Shown: positions 28,467-35,856 of the stretch, piece after piece
Layout: each line of letters begins with the position of its first letter
How positions within the stretch are numbered: the first letter of the stretch is position 1
NCBI RefSeq assembly: GCF_016904885.1
Contig: NZ_JADWYI010000001.1
Span: 9,404,834 to 9,468,833, forward strand
Direction of reading: 5' to 3'
Origin: Archangium primigenium
GTDB lineage: Bacteria > Myxococcota > Myxococcia > Myxococcales > Myxococcaceae
Length of the DNA: 64,000 nucleotides
Translations under genes and position numbers: made by a program
Notes under the pieces: generated by a model
What the model saw: the letters and a program-made list of their open reading frames with translations, nothing else
Database searches by the model: none
Told to the model about the DNA's origin: nothing

Positions 28467-31052
28467 ATGCCGCACCCCGAGAGATCCTGGCCCCTGGCGT
28501 CCCTGCTCGGCTGTGTCCTGGCCGCGGGCGGCGCGGACGCGGCCACGCCCCGCCCGTCGCTGGTCAACACGCGCATCGCCACGCCCTTTGGCGCCAACGG
28601 CCACGCGTCGAGCATCGACGGGCGGCTGTTCATCGGCAACGTGGGCGAGGATCACGCCACCACGACGACCACCTGGCGCGCCCGGGTGTTCAAGCCCGAG
28701 GCCGTCACCTATGACACCGAGGGCAAGCCGGGCTTCGGCGCGGCCTTCTCCCCGGGCAAGACGACCCAGGTGAAGAACGGCGAGAACGCGCTGGCGCTCT
28801 GCTTTCCCAACCCCGCCCAGCCCTACACGCTCGCGAGCGGCGTGGCCGTCTACCAGCCCTACGTCTTCGACTCGATGATGTTCAACGGGCCCAACCGCTT
28901 CCGTCGCCGCACGATGGAGGCGCGCGTCAGCCAGCCCTTCACGACCCAGGCGGAAGTCGCCGCGTTCACCACCGGCGCGCTGGAGACGCTGACGACGGTG
29001 ACGGGCGCGGGCATTTTTGGCATCGAGCCCACGATGACGTCCGACGGGCGGCTGCTGCTCTACCAGGGCGGCCCCCAGAACGACGGCGCCATCGACCGCA
29101 TCATGTACAGCTACAACCCCACGCCGTGCGCGGCCACGGGGTGGAGCACGCCGCGCCCGCTGTCGATGATGTACAACGACACCACCTCGGGCGTGAAACG
29201 CTACCCGCTGGCCTGGAAGCGGCTCAAGGCCGCCACGGGCGAGGACTTCGGGGACACGCTCACCGGCGACATCGTGCGCGGCGCCTACCCGTGGGTGGAC
29301 CACGAGGGCCGCAACGTGCTCTTCATGGCCGTGGGCTTCTCGGGCGCGGCCGGCGGCCGACGCGAGGCCGTGAGCCTCGTGGGCGCGGACACCGGGTGGA
29401 CGGCCCACCACGTCGACGGCAGCATCAACACGGACCGGCAGGACCTCGCGCACCTCTTCTACTCGGGGCCCATGTGGAACTTCGAGCAGGAGCGCTCGCC
29501 CAAGCAGAACTTCCCCCCGGGCGCGAGCAACGAGACGCGCTACCTGCCCGTCACCAAGACGCATGACGTGCTGTCGCTCTTCGGCAGCAACACGTCGGAC
29601 TACAACGAGGTGGACCTGGGCGAGTTGAGCCATCCCTTCCAGGTGCTCACCCTGCCCATGAACGAGCTGGTCACGCGCGCGGGCACGTACGATCTCACGC
29701 GCACGCCGGACACCTCGGGCCACTTCTACACGGGCACGCTCGTGGGCACCGCCAGCATCTCCCCGGGCAACGCCGTCACCCAGTCCACCACGGGCTCGCT
29801 GTGGGAGCCGCACGGCAAGGGCAAGGCGCTCACGCTGCCCGGCGGGGGTGCCCTGCGCGTGGGCCTGGCGGACGCGTCCAACACCGTGCCCGGCGTGGGC
29901 GCCGCCGTCCGGGGCTTCTCGGTCCAGCTCGCCCTGCGGCCGGACGCCACCGTCAACCAGGGCTGCGGCGGCAATCCCTACCGCTACCTCCTGGCCAAGC
30001 CGGGCGCGTTGGATCTCATCTACGAGGCCAACGGCGCGGTGAACATGTCCTTCGTCATCAACGGCACCCGGGTGCGCATGGGCTTCAGCCAGGCCCTGCC
30101 CAAGGGCAAGTGGACGCACCTGGCCTACACCTGGGACGGGGTGTCGGGCGAGTTCGGCGAGTACATCAACGGCGTGAAGACGAGCCGCGCGCTGCCCACG
30201 GCGCCGGGCACCTTCAAGCTCGGCACGGGGGACCTGTTCGTCGGCGCGGGCCCCAACCTGGACACGCAGGCGTGCCCGGCCAATGGCGAGGGCTCCTTCC
30301 AGGGCGCCATCGACGAGGTGCGCTTCTTCAGCCAGGCGCGCTCCAACCGCAGCATCTGCCTGACCACGCTCGGCGCCGACTGCAAGGACGCGGCGATCCA
30401 GGAGGAGCCCACGGGCCTGCAGTTCGTCATGAACCAGCAGCACCCGGACTGCAACGGCATCGCGGCGCTGGGCACCGAGGCGTGTGCCGTGTCCATGCAC
30501 CGCGTCTGCGCGCAGCGTGGCGCGGATGACGCCCTGGCGAGCGCCACCAACTTCTATGAAACGCTCCAGCAGGTGGTGGGCAACCGGCCGCCCATCTCGC
30601 TGTTGGGGGTGCCCGCGTCGGCCACCGCCACCACGGTGAACGTGGCCTGCGCGCCCATCCAGCACGAGAGCCTCGCCGTCACCTACGAGGAGCTGGCGCG
30701 CCGCCATGCCGAGTGCGCCGACGAGCGCGCCTCCCAGAGCACCGCCTGCTCGGCGGCCATCCACCGCTGGTGCAACAGCCTCGGGTGGACCACGGGCCAG
30801 CTCTTCGAGATGACGTCCCGGCCGTGGGTGGGCTGCTTCAACTCGGGGCTCGTCCAGGACGTGTCCCGGCAGCAGCTCGGCACGGCCTCGGCCACCGATG
30901 TCACCAGCGGCGCCTCGCGCCTGGAGGTCAGCGCGTGGTGCCAGGCGCGCGGCTACGGGGCGGGCGTCGTCCAGGAGTTGGGGGGCGGCAGCGTCGCCCA
31001 GGTGCACTGCTTCCAGCCGGCGGTGACGCGCGCCTGGAAGTTCACGCCCTGA
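28467..31052 (+). CDS. large secreted LamG/concanavalin-A-like protein
   Basis: 861 residues; an AGGAG site lies five bases before the ATG. The signal peptide ends about LAAGGADAATP. The first 450 residues resemble a surface beta-propeller or sialidase-like repeat (MTSDGRLLLYQGGPQ, PWVDHEGRNVLFMAVGF). A LamG-type jelly roll follows near 450-640 (GFSVQLALRPDAT, GKWTHLAYTWDGVSGEFGEYING, GAIDEVRFFSQARS). The C-terminal 220 residues hold paired Cys and repeat a CxxxxHRxC-like pattern (ACAVSMHRVCAQRG, ACSAAIHRWCNSLG). The pattern suggests an extracellular carbohydrate-binding or adhesive protein. I do not recognise the family as a whole. Confidence 0.75.
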   Translation: MPHPERSWPLASLLGCVLAAGGADAATPRPSLVNTRIATPFGANGHASSIDGRLFIGNVGEDHATTTTTWRARVFKPEAVTYDTEGKPGFGAAFSPGKTTQVKNGENALALCFPNPAQPYTLASGVAVYQPYVFDSMMFNGPNRFRRRTMEARVSQPFTTQAEVAAFTTGALETLTTVTGAGIFGIEPTMTSDGRLLLYQGGPQNDGAIDRIMYSYNPTPCAATGWSTPRPLSMMYNDTTSGVKRYPLAWKRLKAATGEDFGDTLTGDIVRGAYPWVDHEGRNVLFMAVGFSGAAGGRREAVSLVGADTGWTAHHVDGSINTDRQDLAHLFYSGPMWNFEQERSPKQNFPPGASNETRYLPVTKTHDVLSLFGSNTSDYNEVDLGELSHPFQVLTLPMNELVTRAGTYDLTRTPDTSGHFYTGTLVGTASISPGNAVTQSTTGSLWEPHGKGKALTLPGGGALRVGLADASNTVPGVGAAVRGFSVQLALRPDATVNQGCGGNPYRYLLAKPGALDLIYEANGAVNMSFVINGTRVRMGFSQALPKGKWTHLAYTWDGVSGEFGEYINGVKTSRALPTAPGTFKLGTGDLFVGAGPNLDTQACPANGEGSFQGAIDEVRFFSQARSNRSICLTTLGADCKDAAIQEEPTGLQFVMNQQHPDCNGIAALGTEACAVSMHRVCAQRGADDALASATNFYETLQQVVGNRPPISLLGVPASATATTVNVACAPIQHESLAVTYEELARRHAECADERASQSTACSAAIHRWCNSLGWTTGQLFEMTSRPWVGCFNSGLVQDVSRQQLGTASATDVTSGASRLEVSAWCQARGYGAGVVQELGGGSVAQVHCFQPAVTRAWKFTP

Positions 31053-31082
31053 GCCCAAAGTGAGCCAGGAATGGGCCCGGGC

Positions 31083-31400
31083 CTAGGGAGCCCCCAACAC
31101 CCCGGGCTCCCGGGCCTCGCGGCGCAAGTGGACCTCGAGCCAGAAGGTGCCCCCGGGGACCAGGGACGCCAGGAACGCCAGCGTCACCCGCTTGAGGCCC
31201 CAGCCCTGGTCCAGCGCGGCCGTCATCAGCGTGAGCAGGTAGGCGAGGAAGAGCACGCCGTGCGCCATGCCCACCGCCCGCACGCCCTGGGGCAGGCCGA
31301 GCCCGTACTTCAAGGGCATGGCGATGAGCAGGAGCACGAGGAAGGACAGGCCTTCCCAGAAGGCGACGAGGCGGAAGCGGCCCAGGGACGTGGTCAGCAT
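31083..31400 (-). CDS. DUF3817-family small membrane protein
   Basis: 105 residues from the ATG at 31400, with three hydrophobic segments: FRLVAFWEGLSFLVLLLIAMPLKY, GMAHGVLFLAYLLTLMTAAL and a third around LAFLASLVPGGTFWLEV. The FWEG in segment one, the VGMAHG motif and the PGGTFWLE end are the DUF3817 pattern. These are integral inner-membrane proteins of unknown function, sometimes linked to heme or oxidase loci. It ends 30 bases from the stop of the convergent LamG gene and is divergent from the RMD1-like gene. Confidence 0.85.
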   Translation of the reverse strand: MLTTSLGRFRLVAFWEGLSFLVLLLIAMPLKYGLGLPQGVRAVGMAHGVLFLAYLLTLMTAALDQGWGLKRVTLAFLASLVPGGTFWLEVHLRREAREPGVLGAP

Positions 31401-31557
31401 CCGGGCGTCATACCAGCTTCCCCTCGCCCCGCACGTCCCCGGCCTCCGCGCTCCCGGCCGCTCGCCTGGTTCCCCCGGAGCGTCTGTCCTGGACGTTTCG
31501 GCGCACGGCCCCTGGATCCGAGGCACCGGCGACGGAGCGAGCGGGTAAGGTGCCCGG

Positions 31558-32673
31558 ATGGCCGATGCCCCCCTCATCCTCGAGAAGGCTCACGTCCTGT
31601 GCTACCGCACCTTCGACATCGCGGAGGAGATCAACCTCGAGCTCGCCCGGCGGGTCGTGTCCGCGGATGCCCGTCGGCTCAAGCTCGGCCGGGACAACAG
31701 TCAGTACCTGCAGTTGCCCAACCCGCCCCTGGCGTTCGAGCTGGGCCGACGCGCGCTCGCCCTGCGGGGGGGCCCGGTCACCGTGGACGTGACGGCGCGC
31801 CTGTTCGACCATGGCGCCGCCTCCATCATTCTGCGCGTGCCGGTGACGCCGGGCACCCGCCTGGACGCGCTCACCGCGCTGGCCGACGAGCTCTACGACA
31901 GCGTGGCCCTGGAGGAGCTCGCCCTGGAGCTCATCGAGTCCGTGCGGCAGACCATCGCCCCGGCCATCCTGCTGCCCCACCTGTGGGATCAGAACGAGAG
32001 CTACACGGTCCTCTTCGTCGAGCGGCTCCAGGGCAATCCCTCGGCCGAGGAGCTGGTGGCGCGCGCGGACCTGGCGCGGCTGCTGCTCGGCGAGGTGGGC
32101 CACCGGCCCCTGTCCACCCGCGAGCGCGAGTCCGTCACCCAGGCGCGCTTCAGCTACACGGTGGACGATCTGGTGGTCGTCGACTGGAACAGTGCCTTCG
32201 TCTACGAGCCGTCCGGCTCCAACGACATCCCGGACCTGTTGGAGGTGGCCAACGCCCAGCTCCTGGAGTTCCGCTACTACGACCACCTGCTGGATGCGCA
32301 CATGGGCCGCATCCACGATCAGGTGCAGGCGCGGCGCAATGACTGGCGGGCGCTCCTGCGCAGTCCCTACCGGGGCCTGGCGCGCGAGACGCTCACCACG
32401 CTGGTGGACCTCAACGAGTTCGTCGAGCGCGTGGAGAACAGCCTGAAGATCATCGGCGACTTCTACCTGGCCAAGGTCTACGAGGCGGCCATCCGGCGCA
32501 TGCGCATTCCGGCCTGGCAGGCCTCGGTGACGCGCAAGCAGCAACTGCTCACCCAGACGTACAGCCTGCTCAAGGGCGAGGTGGACACCGCGCGCTCGCT
32601 CACCCTGGAGTTGATGATCGTCGTGCTCATCATCCTCGAGGTGCTCTTCGTGGTGCTGCCCGTGAAGCACTGA
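31558..32673 (+). CDS. RMD1/DUF155-like protein with C-terminal membrane anchor
   Basis: 371 residues. The middle carries the DUF155-like acidic/aromatic core: VVVDWNSAFVYEP, then IPDLLEVANAQLLEFRYYDHLLD. A long helical region follows (LVDLNEFVERVENSLKIIGD, YSLLKGEVDTARSL) and one C-terminal hydrophobic segment (ELMIVVLIILEVLFVVLP), the same layout as yeast Rmd1 and bacterial YagE-type proteins. The biochemical role in bacteria is unknown; mitochondrial relatives support translation. No operon partner is seen. The family call rests on pattern and architecture. Confidence 0.65.
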   Translation: MADAPLILEKAHVLCYRTFDIAEEINLELARRVVSADARRLKLGRDNSQYLQLPNPPLAFELGRRALALRGGPVTVDVTARLFDHGAASIILRVPVTPGTRLDALTALADELYDSVALEELALELIESVRQTIAPAILLPHLWDQNESYTVLFVERLQGNPSAEELVARADLARLLLGEVGHRPLSTRERESVTQARFSYTVDDLVVVDWNSAFVYEPSGSNDIPDLLEVANAQLLEFRYYDHLLDAHMGRIHDQVQARRNDWRALLRSPYRGLARETLTTLVDLNEFVERVENSLKIIGDFYLAKVYEAAIRRMRIPAWQASVTRKQQLLTQTYSLLKGEVDTARSLTLELMIVVLIILEVLFVVLPVKH

Positions 32674-32750
32674 GGGACACCCGGAAACGACTCGCCCCGC
32701 GTGCCCGGAGACCGGGCGCCACGGGGCGAGGGGTTACGGCCAGCAACGAC

Positions 32751-33008
32751 TCAGTGCGTGGCCTGGGCGTGCGCCGCCTCGGCCTTCACCGGCTCGACCT
32801 TCACCTGGTCACGGGCGGACATGCCCGAGTTGTCCGTGCCCGGGCCCACACCGAAGGGAGCCACGTCACGCTCGGGGGGAAGGGGCTGGGGCTTGGTGAT
32901 GGCGTAGGGGCCCTGATCCATCTTGGCCTCCGCCGGCTTGTTGCCGCAGCCCACCACGAAGGTGCTTCCCAGTCCGATCACCGCGACGCTTGCCACCCAG
33001 CGCTTCAT
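32751..33008 (-). CDS. small lipoprotein
   Basis: 85 residues from the ATG at 33008, preceded by AGCAGGAC. The leader (VAVIGLGSTFVVGC) has a good lipobox, and the mature part is short, Pro-rich and soluble (ITKPQPLPPERDVAPFG), ending in an Ala/His tail. I recognise no family. It lies 131 bases downstream of the LysM-amidase gene on the same strand, so the two may share a transcript. Confidence 0.7.
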   Translation of the reverse strand: MKRWVASVAVIGLGSTFVVGCGNKPAEAKMDQGPYAITKPQPLPPERDVAPFGVGPGTDNSGMSARDQVKVEPVKAEAAHAQATH

Positions 33009-33139
33009 CGTGTCCTGCTCCTGTTGCAAAGGTGTGTCTTCCCGCGCAGGCTACGGCCCCTCCGGGGTCAGGACAAGAGCGAGCCGCCGAGCGGGCCCCA
33101 GCCCCACCGTCCGTGAGGGCCGAGGCCTTGGGGCGCCAA

Positions 33140-33853
33140 TCAGCCGCGGTACTGGTGGACCGACAGGATGGGGTAGTTCATCTGCGAGTAGCTGATGCGC
33201 TGCGACCCGTCCTTGTTGATGTTGTTGGAGCCGATGAACTCGGGCTTGCCGTTCTTCATGCCCGCGAAGAGCACCACGTGGTGGCCGCCCGGCGTCTTGA
33301 GGGACACCACGTCCCCCGGCTTGGCCTGGTTGATGGACACGCGCTTGAAGTTCGGGTCGTTGTCCAGGTTCTTCTGCAGGCCCACCACGGCGTTGTGGTG
33401 CTGGCTGTCCTTGATCTGCCCGGCCTGCTCCAGGACCGCGGAGACGAAGTTGGCGCAGTTGACGTTGTTGGGCACCCAGTCCTCCATGTCCGCGCCCACG
33501 CCGTTCTTCTCCAGCTTGAGGCTGGCGGCGTTCTTGTCCAGGTGGGAGCGGGCGATGTCGATCGGGCTGCCCTTGGGGCCCCGCGACGCCGGACCCGTGG
33601 GGGCCGTGGCGCCCCCGGCGCCGCCCGTGCCCCCGGCCGGCTTGCCACCCGCCTGCGCGCCCCCGGCCTTGCCGCCCCCGGCCTTGCCCGGCTCGAAGCT
33701 GTCGCGCGCGCCCGGGAGGTTGAGCGACTTGCCCGCGTAGATCTTGTTCGCGTTCTTGATCTGCGGGTTGGCCTTCATGAGCGCGCTCACCGTCGTGTGG
33801 TGGCTCTTCGCGATGGCCGACAGCGTGTCACCGGACTTGATGCGGTAGCTCAT
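33140..33853 (-). CDS. LysM plus CHAP/NlpC-type peptidoglycan hydrolase, no signal peptide
   Basis: 237 residues. An N-terminal LysM (YRIKSGDTLSAIAKSHHTT to KIYAGKSLNLPG, about 2-48) begins right at the start, with no leader. A Gly/Ala/Pro linker (about 55-90) precedes a papain-like amidase domain with Cys in VNCANFVSAVLEQAG (C133) and His in KTPGGHHVVLFAGM (H191/H192). Enzymes of this kind cut peptide stems or amide bonds in peptidoglycan. Without a signal peptide the protein must leave by a non-Sec route, act after lysis, or be a secreted effector. The small lipoprotein gene follows. Confidence 0.82.
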   Translation of the reverse strand: MSYRIKSGDTLSAIAKSHHTTVSALMKANPQIKNANKIYAGKSLNLPGARDSFEPGKAGGGKAGGAQAGGKPAGGTGGAGGATAPTGPASRGPKGSPIDIARSHLDKNAASLKLEKNGVGADMEDWVPNNVNCANFVSAVLEQAGQIKDSQHHNAVVGLQKNLDNDPNFKRVSINQAKPGDVVSLKTPGGHHVVLFAGMKNGKPEFIGSNNINKDGSQRISYSQMNYPILSVHQYRG

Positions 33854-33980
33854 GGGGTTCTTCCCGAGGGGTAGAGGCGAAACCGAGGTTCAAATTCGCG
33901 GACTCGGAGAAATTCTCGGGCCGTGAGTCCCAGGAGTTGCTTCGAAAAACACACCGGTGCCCACACCGCGTGAAAACACC

Positions 33981-34032
33981 GAGGGCCGCCCCCCGGACGC
34001 CTCGAGGAGGAGGCGTGACGGGAGCGGCCCTC
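33981..34032 (-). terminator. Large hairpin after the metalloprotease
   Basis: GAGGGCCGC at 33981-33989 pairs with GCGGCCCTC at 34024-34032, and inside it ACGCCTC pairs with GAGGCGT around a GAGGAG loop, making an extended stem. On the minus strand, transcription from the metalloprotease (stop at 34060) runs through it and then into GGTGTTTTCACG. It probably ends that transcript. Confidence 0.6.
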
Positions 34033-34059
34033 TGTGGACAGCGAAGGTGAAGCGACGGC

Positions 34060-34860
34060 TTACGGGTAGAGGGCGCGGGCGCCCGTCTTGTCCATGGACG
34101 TCAGCACGAGGTCACCCGTCTGGGTGCCCTTGCACTGGGGGTAGTGCATGACGGAGGAGGAGTCGTAGTTGGTCAGGCCGCGCCAGGCCGCGTCCTCGTA
34201 GCAACCGGTGCTGGACAGGCGGGTGTGCTCGTGGCGGAAGCCGAGCGTGTGGCCGAGCTCGTGACGCAGCACGCCGGCCAGCGTCCAGGCCCCCGTCATG
34301 CGGAAGGCCGAGCTGTCGACGAGAACGTTGCGGGCGGAGCGGCCCGAGTTGGGGAAGAAGGCGCGCGCCGTGTAGGACTGGCCGCTGACCTGGCGGATGT
34401 CGAACACCACGCCCGTCTGGGACGCGGTGCAGTTGCTGTCGTAGGTGCTCGCGTGCACGAAGTTGACGTTCGCCGTGGCCTCCCAGGCGGCCGCCGCGCT
34501 GTTCATCGCGGTCACCATGGCGTTGTAGTTGGAGCCGAACGACGTCTTGCTGATGCAGTACGTCAGGTTGCGGGCCGCGGTGGCGCTCCACTTGATGTCG
34601 CCGCCGCTGTTGTACACGGCCAGACCGCCCTGGCTGGAGCCCACGTCGCCACGGGCCACCGTGGACTCGTAGTACTCGCGCAGGTTCTCCACCGCCTCGT
34701 CACCGTTGACGATCCACACGCCCTCCACGTCCTGGGTCGCCGAGGCCTCGAACTCCTCGTACGTGGGCATCCGCTGCTCGGTGGTCTCCTGCACCGTCTC
34801 GGGACCACCACAGGCAACCAGGGACATACCGGCCAGCACCGCCATGGACAGCTTGCGCAT
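34060..34860 (-). CDS. M57-type zinc metalloprotease lipoprotein
   Basis: 266 residues with a lipoprotein leader (AVLAGMSLVACGG). The zinc site is HELGHTLGFRHEH (H200, E201, H204, H210), the metzincin HExxHxxGxxH form, and the Met-turn is SSVMHYPQC. Between the leader and catalytic domain is a propeptide-like region (YEEFEASATQDVEGVWIVNGDEA). This matches the M57 'dual-action HEIGH' family that is abundant in myxobacteria, which use secreted proteases for predation. It is followed by a hairpin terminator and stands alone. Acylation through the Cys at the leader end is predicted but the mature enzyme might be cleaved free. Confidence 0.9.
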   Translation of the reverse strand: MRKLSMAVLAGMSLVACGGPETVQETTEQRMPTYEEFEASATQDVEGVWIVNGDEAVENLREYYESTVARGDVGSSQGGLAVYNSGGDIKWSATAARNLTYCISKTSFGSNYNAMVTAMNSAAAAWEATANVNFVHASTYDSNCTASQTGVVFDIRQVSGQSYTARAFFPNSGRSARNVLVDSSAFRMTGAWTLAGVLRHELGHTLGFRHEHTRLSSTGCYEDAAWRGLTNYDSSSVMHYPQCKGTQTGDLVLTSMDKTGARALYP

Positions 34861-35081
34861 CGGAACAACCTCTTGGGGAAACGACGAGGGGGACGTGCCC
34901 GATGGGGGTCAACCCAACCCGGTCACGTGCCCGGAGCATGAGCAACTCCCGGGCCAACACCCCCGCTCCTCGGGGAAACCCCGCGCACCCCGCACAACGG
35001 CCCCATTGCTTGGTGCACCGCTGTTCCAAGAATTCGAGAATCGCTGCCGTGTTTCTTGACACTTCCCACTCAAACCCCTGC

Positions 35082-35101
35082 GATTCCAGGGACTTGGAAT
35101 C
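35082..35101. repeat. 7-bp inverted repeat upstream of the metalloprotease
   Basis: GATTCCA at 35082-35088 is complementary to TGGAATC at 35095-35101 with a 6-base centre. It lies about 220 bases ahead of the metalloprotease start and just past the DUF2378 gene. It could be an operator or part of that gene's terminator; nothing decides which. Confidence 0.3.
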
Positions 35102-35112
35102 CACCTTGGGAG

Positions 35113-35154
35113 ACTGTCCGGAAACAGGACAGGGGTGACTCAACTCCGGACAGT
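35113..35154 (-). terminator. 10-bp inverted repeat across the DUF2378 stop codon
   Basis: ACTGTCCGGA (35113-35122) is the exact complement of TCCGGACAGT (35145-35154); the second arm lies within the last codons of the DUF2378 gene. A nested alternative (CTGTCC with GGACAG, near 35114-35132) competes with it. There is no U-tract, so termination is possible but not assured. Confidence 0.4.
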
Positions 35155-35703
35155 GTCGCGCCAGCGGATGAGGAAGGTGCCGGCGGTGCCGTCGAAGGAC
35201 CAGACATCCACGTGGACGTTGCGCGCGCCGGCCATCTGCTGGGCCCGCAGGAGCAGGCCCGCGGCGAAGGAGGAGTGGTCATCCAGCACGTCGTTCATCC
35301 ACAGCTCCACGTAGCGCGGCCCGTGTTCCTGCAGGCGCACCTCGCTGAAGTTGTTGCCGCTGCTCAGGTCCGCGCCGATGCGCTCGAGCATCCGCCGCGG
35401 TCCCAGCACCGGCGCCAGGTCCGCCAGCACGCGGCCCACGGACGTCTGGAGGTAGCCCTCCACGAAGTGGATGCCCATCCACCAGTGCGCCTCGGAGGAG
35501 GACAGGTGGGGATAGAGGAGCGCCGAGGCGGTGCTCACGAAGCGCTTCCACTGCGCCAGGGGGTAGGCCACCTCCAGGGGCTGATCCAGATCCAGCCCCA
35601 CCTCGCGCAGGAGCCGGCGGCCCACGCCCGTGAGGTTCGCGCCCAATTCCCGGACGAACAGGGCCTCCACGGCCGTGGCGAACACCAGCTTGTGCTCCGA
35701 CAT
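35140..35703 (-). CDS. DUF2378 (TIGR02265) family protein
   Basis: 187 residues. The pattern VFATAVEALFVRELG, LDLDQPLEVAYPLAQWKRFV, then YRxLG-like and GPRRMLERIGADLSSGNNFSEV, is that of the DUF2378 family, which is nearly confined to Myxococcales and is found in many copies per genome. The family has no known function; members occur near signalling and gliding genes. It is cytoplasmic by sequence, with no leader or membrane segment. It lies 153 bases downstream of the topoisomerase-helicase gene on the same strand. Its presence is one of the better lineage markers here. Confidence 0.85.
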   Translation of the reverse strand: MSEHKLVFATAVEALFVRELGANLTGVGRRLLREVGLDLDQPLEVAYPLAQWKRFVSTASALLYPHLSSSEAHWWMGIHFVEGYLQTSVGRVLADLAPVLGPRRMLERIGADLSSGNNFSEVRLQEHGPRYVELWMNDVLDDHSSFAAGLLLRAQQMAGARNVHVDVWSFDGTAGTFLIRWRDTVRS

Positions 35704-35856
35704 GAGGCATCCCCTCGGCGCCACCGGGGGGAGGCGCCCATCACTCGGAGCAAGAAACCGGATTCTCGCCGCCGATGCCTCCGTCCCCTGGGGCCGATGC
35801 TCACTTTCCCATAGAGCCCGGGCCCCGGGCGGCGGCGGATCCCGCCTGGTGGACAC

